A DNA stretch of 64,000 nt from Rhizobium sp. FKY42 (GCF_005222835.1 NZ_STGA01000044.1:124001-188000), one strand, 5' to 3'; counted from the first letter of the stretch, positions 36,834-46,270 are shown. Numbers and translations are program-made. The notes: generated by a model not told the origin, from the sequence alone.

Positions 36834-36867
36834 CCGTGCAGGGGGCAAGCAAGTTTCCCCTGCACGG
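36834..36867. terminator. Bidirectional terminator hairpin between the receptor and the metallo-hydrolase
   Basis: CCGTGCAGGGG and CCCCTGCACGG form a perfect 11-bp stem around a 12-base loop, between the convergent receptor and metallo-hydrolase genes. It begins 21 bp after the receptor stop. Confidence 0.65.
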
Positions 36868-36875
36868 AAATTCCA

Positions 36876-37895
36876 TTATGGTGTCTTCTGACGATCTCCG
36901 GCCTTGATGCTCTCGGCCTGCGCCAGCGCACAGTCAGTCAGAAGCTGGAAAGCCCCAAGCGCATCGCGCCCTGAAACAAATGGATGCGGCTGGCCACTCT
37001 TTCGAGCTGAAAGCTGCTCCATGCTTTCCAATGCGCCATCGCGCGCCGGGTGGTTAGACATGAAGATGTCGACCGACTGTTTCTCGGCGATGTCCCGGAA
37101 ACGCGAGGCAGACGCAGCATAGGCGCGCATTCTCGCTTCGTTGGGACCGAAGTTCAGCCCGGTGCCGCCCCAAAGTGCGACCATGTGCGTCTCCGCTCCA
37201 TCCTGGACCGGGAAGATAATCGATACCGTCCCTGGTGTGTGTCCGGGCGTGACATAAAGCTGAACGGTCGTATCACCAAGGGTCAGGCGCTCGCCGTCCT
37301 TGATGGAAACATCCCGCTTTGGCGGCACGCCCCAGCGAGGATTGGAAAACTGAAGCTCCGGTTTTTCCAGTTCCTGCCAGTCTTCCTCGCTCATCACGAC
37401 CTTGGGCTTGTAAGTCTCAACCAGATATTTCTGGCCGCCATAGTGATCACCATGACTGTGTGTGATGATCAAATACCGGATCTCGCCTGGATCGAGCCCC
37501 AGCTTGCGCAAACCGCCTTCAATGAACTGCTGTGATTCCTTGTCGTTGTTCAAGGCATCGATCACAATCAACCCTTCAGATGTCCGAAGGACCCAGCTGG
37601 CAACGCCACGCGTACCGAGGAAAAAGAGATTATCGAAGACTTTTTGCGGCTCGATAATCGCTGCGGCAGCCCGCTGTTCGCGCTCCTGTTGGGTCGGTTG
37701 CGGACGCTGCTGCGCGTTCTGAGGACGCCGTCCGGCCGTCAGCAAAGGACGCGAAAGATCACAGATATCCGCCAGCCCAGGATAGCGGATCCCCGCTTCA
37801 AGACCTCTCTGCACCAAGGCTTCCGGTGTGAGAGCGTTGGCCGCGGCAGGTTGTGACAAGCTCAATATAAGCAGCGGCAGTACAGATTTTTTCAT
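36876..37895 (-). CDS. Secreted subclass B3-type metallo-beta-lactamase-fold hydrolase
   Basis: The 339-residue protein has a signal peptide (MKKSVLPLLILSLSQPAAA) and an unusually long N-terminal region with a Gln/Pro/Arg-rich stretch (about 56-80). The MBL zinc motif is HSHGDH at 146-151, followed by PGHTPG and a late His (SNHPARDG). These fit the B3 pattern, in which real beta-lactamases and related phosphodiesterases, lactonases and quinone-like hydrolases occur. I cannot decide whether it destroys beta-lactams. It is convergent with the TonB receptor and shares no operon. Confidence 0.75.
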   Translation of the reverse strand: MKKSVLPLLILSLSQPAAANALTPEALVQRGLEAGIRYPGLADICDLSRPLLTAGRRPQNAQQRPQPTQQEREQRAAAAIIEPQKVFDNLFFLGTRGVASWVLRTSEGLIVIDALNNDKESQQFIEGGLRKLGLDPGEIRYLIITHSHGDHYGGQKYLVETYKPKVVMSEEDWQELEKPELQFSNPRWGVPPKRDVSIKDGERLTLGDTTVQLYVTPGHTPGTVSIIFPVQDGAETHMVALWGGTGLNFGPNEARMRAYAASASRFRDIAEKQSVDIFMSNHPARDGALESMEQLSARKSGQPHPFVSGRDALGAFQLLTDCALAQAESIKAGDRQKTP

Positions 37896-38183
37896 TGAGC
37901 ATCCTTGAACTTACTCTTCGACCGAATCTTGCAGAGATACAATCGAAACACGAAACATGACTATCATCATCCAGTAATATGTCAAAGCGCACAGTATGTT
38001 TGAGCGCAGGATCAAGCACTGCACTGCACGGCGCCATCAACCCTTCGTGAGCCGTTTCGGGAAAGGGTTGATCCGATCGTTAACCATTCGCTAACTCTCT
38101 GGCGGTTCAATCGCACGCTGTCACGCCAAGGCGGAGGCTACCCGTTTTGGCTGTATTTTCACTGTACCCATCAGGAGAGTTCG

Positions 38184-38681
38184 ATGTCCCCAAAGACATA
38201 CGCCCTAGCCGCTACCATCGCCTTGCTGTCTACCTCCGCCTTTGCCGCTCAGCCAAACCGGATCAAGCAGTTCGATGCCTGGGGGGTGTATTCTTATGGC
38301 GCGGGCGGGACAAAGAATTGCTACGTCCTCTCGGTGCCCGTCGAACAGCGCCCGACCAATGTCAGTCACGGCGACAACTTTTTCCTCGTGGCGCCACAGG
38401 CCGGACAGTCGGGCATGATGCCGCAGGCCATCATGGGCTATGACCTGAAGGAGGGCTCGAAGCTGACGGTCACCATTGGCAGCGACACCTTCACAATGCT
38501 TCCCAAGGAGAAAGCGGCTTGGGTGCGTGATCCTCAGAGAGAGCCGGCCCTGGTAGCCGCCATGCAGAGCGGCAGCGACATGACTGTCCAGGCCACATCA
38601 GCACGCGGCACAGATACCAGCTATACCTATTCGCTGAAGGGTGTATCGGCAGCGCTGGGCGCCGTCAGAAATTGCCGCTGA
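38184..38681 (+). CDS. IalB-family (invasion-associated locus B) secreted protein
   Basis: The 165-residue protein has a signal peptide (MSPKTYALAATIALLSTSAFA) and the mature pattern of the IalB family: FDAWGVYSYGAGGTKNCYVLS, a middle VTIGSDTFTMLPKEKAAWVRD and a late Cys (RNC at the C-terminus), giving a likely disulphide between the two Cys. IalB was described in Bartonella as affecting erythrocyte invasion; in free-living rhizobia its function is unknown. ATG follows GGAGAG. The gene stands alone before bdhA. Confidence 0.85.
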   Translation: MSPKTYALAATIALLSTSAFAAQPNRIKQFDAWGVYSYGAGGTKNCYVLSVPVEQRPTNVSHGDNFFLVAPQAGQSGMMPQAIMGYDLKEGSKLTVTIGSDTFTMLPKEKAAWVRDPQREPALVAAMQSGSDMTVQATSARGTDTSYTYSLKGVSAALGAVRNCR

Positions 38682-38788
38682 AGCACGGCTGACCCAATCG
38701 GTCACACGACGGCGTTGCCAGCCGTGCCGCTTTAGGCATACCTTCCTGTCATGCACTGCAACAAAGCCGTGAGACAGGGAGATAGAGC

Positions 38789-39565
38789 ATGGCCAGAAGC
38801 GTCGTCGTAACCGGATCCACCAGTGGCATCGGGCTGGGAATCGCCCGCGCCTTCGCAGGCGAAGGCGCAAATGTGATCATCAACGGTTTCGGCAAGGCTG
38901 AAGACATCGAGGCCGCTCGCGCTGAACTTGATTCGCTCTCTACTGGCCGCGTTCTCTACCACGGCGCAGACATGACCAAGCCGGATGAGATTGCGGACCT
39001 TATTGAAACGGCGGCCCGTGAGTTCGGAACTATCGATGTACTGGTCAACAATGCCGGGATCCAGCATGTGTCGAAAATTGAGGATTTTCCGATCGAAAAG
39101 TGGGATCAGCTGATCGCGATCCTGCTGTCTTCCGCCTTCCACACCATGCGCAACACCATTCCTTTGATGAAACAGGCGGGTAAGGGGCGCATTATCAATG
39201 TAGCATCTGCGCACGGACTTGTTGCATCCCCGTTCAAATCTGCTTATGTGGCAGCTAAGCACGGCGTTTTGGGTCTCACCAAAACCGCTGCACTGGAATT
39301 GGCCGAAAGCGGCATTACAGTGAACGCCATCTGCCCCGGCTACGTGCTGACGCCTCTCGTGGAGAAACAGATCCCCGACACGGCGCGCGAACGTGGTATC
39401 TCGGAAGAGGCGGTCAAGACGGACGTCATGCTCCGTTTGCAGGCGACGAAGGAATTCGTCTCCATCGAGGAAGTGGCAGCAACCGCCATCTTTCTTGCCA
39501 GCGACGCAGCACGACAGATTACCGGCACACACATCTCCATCGATGGCGGTTGGACCGCCCAATAA
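38789..39565 (+). CDS. bdhA: 3-hydroxybutyrate dehydrogenase
   Basis: The 258-residue short-chain dehydrogenase has the NAD site TGSTSGIG (about 8-15), NNAG, and the catalytic Ser, Tyr and Lys in NVASAHGLVASPFKSAYVAAKHG (quoted in short as SAYVAAK). The family pattern ERGISEEAVKTDVML and the end ISIDGGWTAQ fit BdhA, which interconverts 3-hydroxybutyrate and acetoacetate when polyhydroxybutyrate is used. In S. meliloti bdhA is followed by xdhA and xdhB, exactly the order here; the xdhA start is 21 bp after the stop. This conserved pairing of PHB and purine genes is known but unexplained. Confidence 0.92.
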   Translation: MARSVVVTGSTSGIGLGIARAFAGEGANVIINGFGKAEDIEAARAELDSLSTGRVLYHGADMTKPDEIADLIETAAREFGTIDVLVNNAGIQHVSKIEDFPIEKWDQLIAILLSSAFHTMRNTIPLMKQAGKGRIINVASAHGLVASPFKSAYVAAKHGVLGLTKTAALELAESGITVNAICPGYVLTPLVEKQIPDTARERGISEEAVKTDVMLRLQATKEFVSIEEVAATAIFLASDAARQITGTHISIDGGWTAQ

Positions 39566-39586
39566 ACCGTTCATAAGGGAACAGGC

Positions 39587-41059
39587 ATGACATCAGCCAT
39601 CCGCTTCATTCTCAATGACGAAGAGATTTCGTTGAGCGATTTCGCACCTACGGAAACGCTTCTGGATTATCTGAGGCTGAGGCGGCGGCTGACCGGCAGC
39701 AAGGAAGGCTGCGCCGAAGGCGATTGCGGCGCATGTACCGTTCTAGTAGGCCGGTTGATCGGTGGTGCCCTGCGTTACGAGAGCGTCAATGCCTGCATCC
39801 GCTTCGTCGGTTCGCTGCACGGCACCCATGTGGTGACAGTGGAGCATCTGGCAGGCAAAGATGGCAAACTGCACCCGGTGCAGCAGGCCATGGTCGATTG
39901 CCATGGTTCGCAATGCGGCTTCTGTACGCCGGGCTTTGTGATGTCGCTCTACGGCCTCTGGATGACGACGGAGAACCCGACACGGGCTGAGATCGAAACG
40001 GCCCTTCAGGGCAATCTCTGTCGTTGCACAGGCTATGAGCCCATCGTGAAGGCTGCAGAACAGGTAGCTTCTCAACGACCGAGCGCCCTGTTTGATCCCA
40101 TTGAGCGGGATCGCGCCGAGATCATGGCCAAGCTCTGGACGATCCGTTCCTCCAGCGACACCATTCGCATCTCGAAAGGCAACACACAGGCCATCATTCC
40201 CGGCACATTGGCCAGCCTGGCCGAGGTGCTGAATGAGCATCCCGGCGCAACCATCGTCGCGGGCGCAACCGATGTGGGCCTCTGGGTGACGAAGCAGATG
40301 CGGCCAATCAACCCGGTCGTCTTCATCAACCACCTGACGGATCTGCAAACCATCACCGAAGATGAAAGCGGCATCGTGATCGGCGCAGGCGTGACCTATT
40401 CCCAGGCCTTCGAGGTGCTGGAAAGCCATTATCCGGCACTCGGACGCCTGATCGACCGTATCGGCGGCCAGCAGGTGCGTAATATGGGGACAATTGGTGG
40501 CAACATTGCCAATGGCTCGCCCATTGGCGACACACCTCCCGCCCTCATCGCTCTCGGCGCTGAACTGACACTGCGCTCTGCCTCCGGTTCGCGCTCCATG
40601 CCGCTGGAGCAGTATTTCATCGACTATGGCAAGCAGGATCGGCAGCCCGGCGAATTCGTCGAGAAATTCACGGTTCCGCTACCGGATGAAGAAGCCTTTT
40701 ACGCCGTCTACAAGATTTCCAAGCGGCGGGACGAGGATATCTCCGCCCTCTGCGGTGCCTTCTACCTCAAGCTGGATAGCGAGGGCTGCGTGGAAACCTG
40801 CCGCATCGCCTTTGGTGGAATGGCCGGCACACCCAAGCGCGCGACACATGTCGAGAATGGACTGGCGGGCAAGCCGTGGAGCTGGAACACGGTCGCTTCC
40901 GTGCGTGACCTTTTCGATGAAGATTATACACCGCTCACCGATTGGCGGGCGACAGCCGAGTATCGTGCGCTGACAGCCAAGAATCTGCTGACGCGCTTCT
41001 TCCTGGAAACCGCTGGCCAACCCCAGGAACTCGCTCGCTTCGAGCCAGAGGAGGCTTGA
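39587..41059 (+). CDS. xdhA: Xanthine dehydrogenase small subunit (FAD/2Fe-2S)
   Basis: The 490-residue subunit has an N-terminal 2Fe-2S domain (CAEGDCGACTV near 50-60), a second cluster domain (CGFCTPG and NLCRCTGYEPI, about 105-150) and a FAD-binding domain (about 190-370) with GATDVGLWVT. It carries electrons from the molybdenum site in XdhB to NAD+. Its stop is 3 bp before the xdhB start, so the two are strongly coupled. Length is normal for bacterial XdhA. Confidence 0.93.
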   Translation: MTSAIRFILNDEEISLSDFAPTETLLDYLRLRRRLTGSKEGCAEGDCGACTVLVGRLIGGALRYESVNACIRFVGSLHGTHVVTVEHLAGKDGKLHPVQQAMVDCHGSQCGFCTPGFVMSLYGLWMTTENPTRAEIETALQGNLCRCTGYEPIVKAAEQVASQRPSALFDPIERDRAEIMAKLWTIRSSSDTIRISKGNTQAIIPGTLASLAEVLNEHPGATIVAGATDVGLWVTKQMRPINPVVFINHLTDLQTITEDESGIVIGAGVTYSQAFEVLESHYPALGRLIDRIGGQQVRNMGTIGGNIANGSPIGDTPPALIALGAELTLRSASGSRSMPLEQYFIDYGKQDRQPGEFVEKFTVPLPDEEAFYAVYKISKRRDEDISALCGAFYLKLDSEGCVETCRIAFGGMAGTPKRATHVENGLAGKPWSWNTVASVRDLFDEDYTPLTDWRATAEYRALTAKNLLTRFFLETAGQPQELARFEPEEA

Positions 41060-41062
41060 TCC

Positions 41063-43399
41063 ATGGATACCACCACCTTCGAAGCCAAGAACACCATCAA
41101 CGGCCCGATGCACACTTCGCTGCGCCATGATTCCGCGCACAAGCATGTTACGGGCACAGCCGAATACATTGACGATATTCCCGAACCCGCAGGCACACTG
41201 CATGCAGCATTGGGTATGGCCGACCGTGCCCATGCTGAAATCCTGTCCATTGATCTCGCTGCGGTCAAAACTGCTCCGGGTGTGGTAACGGTTCTGACGG
41301 CGGAAGACATTCCCGGCGTCAACGATGTATCCTCCAACGGCAGCGGCGACGAGGCACTGTTGGCGACGGACAAGATCGAATTCCACGGCCAGCCCATCTT
41401 CATCGTGATCGGAGAAACCCGAGAGCAGGCTCGTCGTGCAGCGCGGCTTGCGAAAATCGAGTATCGCGACCTGCCGCACTGGACCGATATCGACAGCGCT
41501 CTGGAAAATGACGCACCGCTTGTGGTCAAACCCATGACTCTGAGACGGGGCGAGCCGGAAACGGAAATCGAAAAGGCGCCGCTTCGCGTTCAGGGCCAGA
41601 TGTATATCGGCGGCCAGGAACATTTCTATCTGGAAAGCCAGATCGCGATGGCCATTCCGGGTGAAGACGAGGATATTCTCGTCTGGTCCTCCACCCAGCA
41701 TCCGAGTGAAGTGCAGCACATGGTGGCGCATGTTCTGGGCTGCGCCAACAATGCGGTTGAGGTGAAGACGCGCCGCATGGGCGGCGGTTTCGGCGGCAAG
41801 GAAACGCAGGGCGCGCATTTCGCCTGCCTGGCAGCGGTCGCCGCGAAGAAGCTGAACCGCGCCGTCAAATTCCGTCCCGACCGGGATGAGGACATGATGG
41901 TGACCGGCAAGCGCCACGACTTCCGCGTTGATTACGACGTCGCCTTCGATGAGGAAGGCCGCATCCATGCGGTGGACGCCACCTATGCGGCACGCTGCGG
42001 TTTCTCTTCGGATCTTTCTGGCCCCGTGACCGATCGCGCGCTTTTCCATGCGGATTCCAGCTATTTCTATCCGCATGTGCATCTGACATCGAAGCCGCTG
42101 AAGACACACACCTGCTCCAACACCGCCTTCCGCGGCTTTGGCGGCCCGCAAGGCATGGTGGGCGGTGAGCGTATCATCGAGGAAATCGCCTATGCAGTCG
42201 GCAAGGATCCGCTGGATGTTCGCAAGCTGAACTTTTACGGTGAGCCCGGCTCTGGCCGCACGCTGACGCCCTATCATCAGGAGGTGGAAGACAACATCAT
42301 CCTGAAGCTCGTGGAAGAACTGGAGGCCTCCAGCGATTACCGTGCGCGACGTCAGGCCATTGTCGAATTCAACGAAAACAGCCCTGTCATCCGCAAGGGC
42401 ATTGCCCTGACGCCGGTCAAGTTCGGCATCTCCTTCACCATGACCGCCTACAATCAGGCAGGCGCGCTGGTCCACATTTATCAGGATGGCTCCATCCACC
42501 TGAACCATGGTGGCACCGAAATGGGCCAGGGGCTTTATACCAAGGTGGCGCAGGTGGTGGCCGATACGTTCAACGTCGATATCGACCGCGTGAAGATCAC
42601 CGCCACGACCACGGGCAAGGTGCCGAATACATCCGCCACCGCCGCCTCTTCCGGCTCGGATCTGAACGGCATGGCAGCCTATGATGCAGCGCGCCAGATC
42701 AAGGAACGGCTGATTGATTTCGCCTGCCGCCAGTGGAAGGTCGAGAAGGATCAGGTCGAATTCCTTCCCAATCGCGTACGGGTGGGCGAGGACATTGTGC
42801 CTTTCGATACTCTGGTGCGCGCAGCCTATTACGACCGCGTGCAGCTTTCGGCCGCCGGCTTCTACAAGACGCCGAAGATCCACTGGGATCGCGCGGCGGG
42901 CAAAGGGCGTCCCTTCTACTACTTCGCCTATGGCGCGGCCTGTTCCGAGGTGTCCATTGATACGCTGACCGGCGAATATCTGGTGGACAGAACCGATATC
43001 CTCCACGATGTCGGTAAGTCGCTGAACCCGGTGATCGATATCGGCCAGGTGGAAGGCGCCTTCGTGCAGGGCATGGGCTGGCTGACGACGGAGGAATTGT
43101 GGTGGGACAAAAAGGGCCGCCTGCGCACGCATGCGCCCTCCACCTACAAGATCCCTCTCGCCTCCGACCGCCCGAAGATCTTCAACGTCAAGCTGGCGGA
43201 ATGGTCTGAGAACAAGGAAGCCACCATCGGACGCTCCAAGGCAGTTGGCGAACCCCCTTTCATGCTGGGTATCTCGGTGCTTGAGGCGCTCTCGATGGCC
43301 GTTGCCTCGATCGCGGATTACAGCGTATGCCCGCGGCTCGATGCACCCGCCACGCCCGAACGGGTTCTGATGGCCGTGGAGCGGTTGAAGGCGATGTGA
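41063..43399 (+). CDS. xdhB: Xanthine dehydrogenase molybdenum subunit
   Basis: The 778-residue subunit holds the molybdopterin site that oxidises hypoxanthine to xanthine and xanthine to urate. Family motifs are RMGGGFGGKETQ (Gln/Phe region), SNTAFRGFGGPQGM, and HLNHGGTEMGQGL, with the catalytic Glu expected in the last third (KAVGEPPFMLG). Start ATG 41063 follows GGAGG. Length matches XdhB. It forms a heterotetramer with XdhA and needs XdhC for insertion of the sulfurated cofactor; xdhC follows after a repeat and a broken gene. Confidence 0.93.
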   Translation: MDTTTFEAKNTINGPMHTSLRHDSAHKHVTGTAEYIDDIPEPAGTLHAALGMADRAHAEILSIDLAAVKTAPGVVTVLTAEDIPGVNDVSSNGSGDEALLATDKIEFHGQPIFIVIGETREQARRAARLAKIEYRDLPHWTDIDSALENDAPLVVKPMTLRRGEPETEIEKAPLRVQGQMYIGGQEHFYLESQIAMAIPGEDEDILVWSSTQHPSEVQHMVAHVLGCANNAVEVKTRRMGGGFGGKETQGAHFACLAAVAAKKLNRAVKFRPDRDEDMMVTGKRHDFRVDYDVAFDEEGRIHAVDATYAARCGFSSDLSGPVTDRALFHADSSYFYPHVHLTSKPLKTHTCSNTAFRGFGGPQGMVGGERIIEEIAYAVGKDPLDVRKLNFYGEPGSGRTLTPYHQEVEDNIILKLVEELEASSDYRARRQAIVEFNENSPVIRKGIALTPVKFGISFTMTAYNQAGALVHIYQDGSIHLNHGGTEMGQGLYTKVAQVVADTFNVDIDRVKITATTTGKVPNTSATAASSGSDLNGMAAYDAARQIKERLIDFACRQWKVEKDQVEFLPNRVRVGEDIVPFDTLVRAAYYDRVQLSAAGFYKTPKIHWDRAAGKGRPFYYFAYGAACSEVSIDTLTGEYLVDRTDILHDVGKSLNPVIDIGQVEGAFVQGMGWLTTEELWWDKKGRLRTHAPSTYKIPLASDRPKIFNVKLAEWSENKEATIGRSKAVGEPPFMLGISVLEALSMAVASIADYSVCPRLDAPATPERVLMAVERLKAM

Positions 43400-43410
43400 C
43401 GGGATCAGCC

Positions 43411-43789
43411 ATGCCGCATTTCGAGGTTCCGGTTCGCAATCGTCAAAATGCACGACGCATGCGTCGGGCGCTGACTGAACCGGAACTGAAATTCTGGAAC
43501 GCTGTGCGCGCGCACCGATTGATGGGCTTAAGCTTTCGGCGACAGATGCCGATTAACGGCTATATTGCAGATTTTGCATGCCCCCAAGCACAAGCTGATT
43601 ATTGAAATCGATGGTGCCACACATTCGATGGATCAACAGATTGCACGAGATGAACGCCGGGATTTAGAACTGTCGGCGCTCGGATGGCAGGTAATCCGCT
43701 TCACCAATGATGAAGTGCTCAATCAAACAGATGATGTTTGCACGCATATACTGAAGGTTATCGGGATTGATCACTTTGATGAATCGTAG
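43411..43789 (+). pseudogene. DUF559-family endonuclease-like gene, frameshifted
   Basis: Two overlapping frames together give a normal DUF559 protein: ATG 43411 begins MPHFEVPVRNRQNARRMRRAL and runs through LTEPELKFWNAVRAHRL and GLSFRRQMPINGYIADFACP, then continues in another frame as HKLIIEIDGATHSMDQQIA...DERRDLELSALGWQVIRFTNDEV. The switch lies in the C5 run at 43581-43585; one C fewer would restore the frame. DUF559 has a nuclease-like core (E-x-D-G in EIDGATH). It is either a real mutation or a base-call error in the homopolymer. It lies 11 bp after xdhB, inside the operon. Confidence 0.8.
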
Positions 43790-43807
43790 CGTCGAAGTCG
43801 GAGCTTT

Positions 43808-44002
43808 ACCCCCCTCTGTCCTGCCGGACATCTCCCCCTCAAGGGGGGAGATCAGCAGAACGGTTGCCCGCTCGCTCCTACAGCAATGCCAAGCGAAGGT
43901 TTCAACATCACAAAACAGCCAGAAGACTAGATGTGAACGGGAGGGCGCCCCAAGTCGATCTCCCCCCTTGAGGGGGAGATGTCCGGCAGGACAGAGGGGG
44001 GT
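43808..44002. repeat. Palindromic intergenic element with perfect 46-bp inverted repeats
   Basis: The 46-bp arms at 43808-43853 and 43957-44002 are exact reverse complements, and each arm can fold internally (a CCCCC.. / GGGGG hairpin in the middle). The spacer is 103 bp. This fits the mosaic intergenic repeats of rhizobia (RIME or related), which I recognise by style rather than by alignment. It sits in the xdh operon between the broken DUF559 gene and xdhC. Any transcript would fold into a very long hairpin. Confidence 0.85.
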
Positions 44003-44047
44003 GCAGTCTGCCTCAAGCTCACGAGGGACGCAGGGAAGTGAACCTAG

Positions 44048-44857
44048 ATGAGCAGCTTATCGATATTCCTCAGCCGTAACCCCAACGCCGTTCTTGTGAC
44101 CGTTGCCAGCGCGAAGGGCTCGACGCCGCGGGAGGAAGGCGCGTTCATGCTGGTCTCCGAGGCGGAATGCTTCGGCACCATCGGCGGCGGGCAGCTGGAA
44201 TTCATGGCCATCGACAATGCACGCGCCCTCCTCACCGGCAGCGGCCTGCCGCAGATGGATGTGCCTCTCGGGCCGGAAATCGGTCAATGCTGCGGCGGCC
44301 GCACCCTGCTCTCCTTCCAGAATATGACGCCACAGCTGGCAGCTGACCTTGAGTCACGGTTTGCCGCAGAGTCAGGCGCCAACCCGCAGGTCCTGCTGTT
44401 CGGCGCGGGGCATGTGGGAAAGGCACTTGCCCTTGCTCTCTCGCCCCTGCCCTTTCAGGTAACGGTCGTGGAGACACGCGCCGAAGCGCTGGAGGAACTT
44501 CCGCCGAACATATCATCCAGACACATGGCCATGCCGGAATCCTTGATCAAAGATCTACCAGCAGGCACCGCCGTGATCATCCTCACCCATGATCACGCGC
44601 TGGATTTCCTCATCGCAAAGGAAGCCCTTGCCCGTAATGATCTGGCCTATGTTGGCATGATCGGCTCATCCACCAAAAGGGCGACCTTCAAAAGCTGGCT
44701 GCAGCGCGAGACAGACGGCACCGTGTCAGCCGAAAAACTGGTCCTCCCCATCGGCGGCACGATGGTCCGCGACAAGCGCCCGGCGGTGATTGCGGCGCTG
44801 GTGGCCGCGGAACTGCTGGAGACCTATGGGCGCCGTACCACAGACCTCGGCTTATAA
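44048..44857 (+). CDS. xdhC: Xanthine dehydrogenase accessory protein XdhC
   Basis: XdhC binds molybdenum cofactor and presents it, sulfurated, to xanthine dehydrogenase. The 269-residue protein has the family's two parts: an N-terminal region with GSTPREEGAFMLV and GTIGGGQLEF (about 20-55) and a Rossmann-like C-terminal domain with LLFGAGHVGKALA (about 115-127) and VGMIGSSTKRATFKSWL. The conserved QCCGG near 78-82 is the cofactor-associated Cys pair. It ends overlapping the minus-strand small gene at 44852-45073. Confidence 0.9.
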   Translation: MSSLSIFLSRNPNAVLVTVASAKGSTPREEGAFMLVSEAECFGTIGGGQLEFMAIDNARALLTGSGLPQMDVPLGPEIGQCCGGRTLLSFQNMTPQLAADLESRFAAESGANPQVLLFGAGHVGKALALALSPLPFQVTVVETRAEALEELPPNISSRHMAMPESLIKDLPAGTAVIILTHDHALDFLIAKEALARNDLAYVGMIGSSTKRATFKSWLQRETDGTVSAEKLVLPIGGTMVRDKRPAVIAALVAAELLETYGRRTTDLGL

Positions 44858-45073
44858 AGGCGGCAGCCTGCGCTCAACGATGCGCTTCCATAAATCCCCG
44901 CGTAGTCGATCGGAACGGAGATCTCCTACACTGATCGCGAGATCCTGCTGTAGCTCGTCAGGCACCGATTCCATCTCCTCCGAGGGCAAGCGCAACAGCC
45001 TGCCCATGAGATGCGTGCACCAATTCCGGAACGCAGTTTTGCGCCGGGCAGAACCAAAGGTCCAGACCGCCAT
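44852..45073 (-). CDS. Small basic protein with DUF1127-like segment
   Basis: The ATG at 45073 has a good ribosome site (GGAGG, 7 bp) and starts a 73-residue protein (MAVWTFGSARRKTAFRNW). The part SVPDELQQDLAISVGDLRSD resembles the short helix-turn of DUF1127/YjiS proteins ('L.D..L.DIG......DL'). Those small Arg-rich proteins affect motility, RNA and phosphate responses in Agrobacterium. The stop overlaps the end of xdhC by 6 bp. The assignment is tentative. Confidence 0.5.
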   Translation of the reverse strand: MAVWTFGSARRKTAFRNWCTHLMGRLLRLPSEEMESVPDELQQDLAISVGDLRSDRLRGDLWKRIVERRLPPL

Positions 45074-45200
45074 GATGGCCTCCAACACTAGATTTTTTCA
45101 TGTCTGGCTCGACAAATGAGCCCATATCCGATGACATACCACCCGTTTCCTGCGCTCTACCAATTCAATCTGACGAGCGATCCAGAAAGAGAACTTATCG

Positions 45201-46157
45201 ATGAAACTGTCGCGACAATTGCCGCTCAATGCGCTGCGCGTCTTCGAGGCGGTCGCACGCTGTGGCAGCTTCACGAAGGCTGGTGCAGAACTGGGCATGA
45301 CCCAGACCGCTGTGAGCTATCAGATAAAACTGCTGGAAGATCATCTCGAGCGGGCCGTTTTCGTGCGGGAGGCACGCGGCATATCGCTGACGGCGACCGG
45401 TGAACTTCTGATCCCGAAGGTGACGGATGCGTTTTCAATGCTGTCCGAAGCAATAGCCGACGCGAAGCACGAGGCAGAAGGCGTGCTGGAAATCCGCTCT
45501 ACGCCAACCTTCGCCTCCCATTGGCTCGCCCGCCATATCGGGTCGTTTCAACTTTCCCATCCCGGTCTGGCGGTTCGCATCATGCGTGCAGAGAAACCGG
45601 TCGATTTTAGAACTGACAATGCCGATGTGTTCATTTGGCGGGGTGACATCCCTCCCGCAGATGCGGAGGCGCTTGAGCTTTTTCGTATTCACTTCGCACC
45701 AATGCTCAGTCCACGATTGGCGGAAAGCATTGGCGGCTTGCAGAACCCATCCGACCTTCTGAGATTACCACTGATCATTGGCGGTGGAACGTGGTGGCAG
45801 GCCTGGTTCAGGAAAGTGGGCGTAGAAAATCCAGAGACTAACATGACCACCATCGACACTTTTGGCGCTCTGGATCTCGAAGGCAATGCCGCGATAGCAG
45901 GCAATGGTGTCGCGCTGCTGAGCCCGTTCTTCCACCGTGAGGAACTTGACGCTGGCAGACTTATCGCACCCTTCGACACCTACATGCTCGATAACCTGAA
46001 ATACTGGCTCATCTATCCCAAAAACCGCCGCAGATTGGCGAAGATTCAGGCCTTTCGCGAGTGGCTGCCGAAGAAGCTGGCAAACGACCTGAGACTGCTG
46101 CCGCAGGAGCTTTCACCAAACGCGAGCATCCTGCCCCCTGAAAATTGCGCCCCGTAG
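45201..46157 (+). CDS. LysR-family (GcvA-like) regulator, candidate purine regulator
   Basis: The 318-residue protein has a LysR HTH at residues 8-65 (LPLNALRVFEAVARCGSFTKAGAEL, quoted as RVFEAVARCGSFT; then TQTAVSYQIKLLEDHL) and a substrate-binding domain (about 95-300) of the GcvA type (FRTDNADVFIWRGD). LysR proteins of this branch usually regulate adjacent metabolic genes; here these are xdhABC on one side and puuD-guaD on the other. It is transcribed in the same direction as both. ATG 45201 follows AGAGAAC. Which purine acts as effector cannot be inferred. Confidence 0.85.
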   Translation: MKLSRQLPLNALRVFEAVARCGSFTKAGAELGMTQTAVSYQIKLLEDHLERAVFVREARGISLTATGELLIPKVTDAFSMLSEAIADAKHEAEGVLEIRSTPTFASHWLARHIGSFQLSHPGLAVRIMRAEKPVDFRTDNADVFIWRGDIPPADAEALELFRIHFAPMLSPRLAESIGGLQNPSDLLRLPLIIGGGTWWQAWFRKVGVENPETNMTTIDTFGALDLEGNAAIAGNGVALLSPFFHREELDAGRLIAPFDTYMLDNLKYWLIYPKNRRRLAKIQAFREWLPKKLANDLRLLPQELSPNASILPPENCAP

Positions 46158-46270
46158 CAGCCGCGAATACAAACAAAGCTGAATATCTGCTGCAATGCAC
46201 CCTTTCCGCTTTCCTTCGTTTCAGAATTTTCGCAAAGTATCATGTCGGGGAATGAATCGGGAAAACCGAA

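Noticed and set aside
40679-43453. A very long open frame on the minus strand (about 920 codons) opposite xdhA and xdhB
   Set aside because: It is antisense to two certain genes with the expected GC-rich codon pattern, and its translation has no family resemblance.
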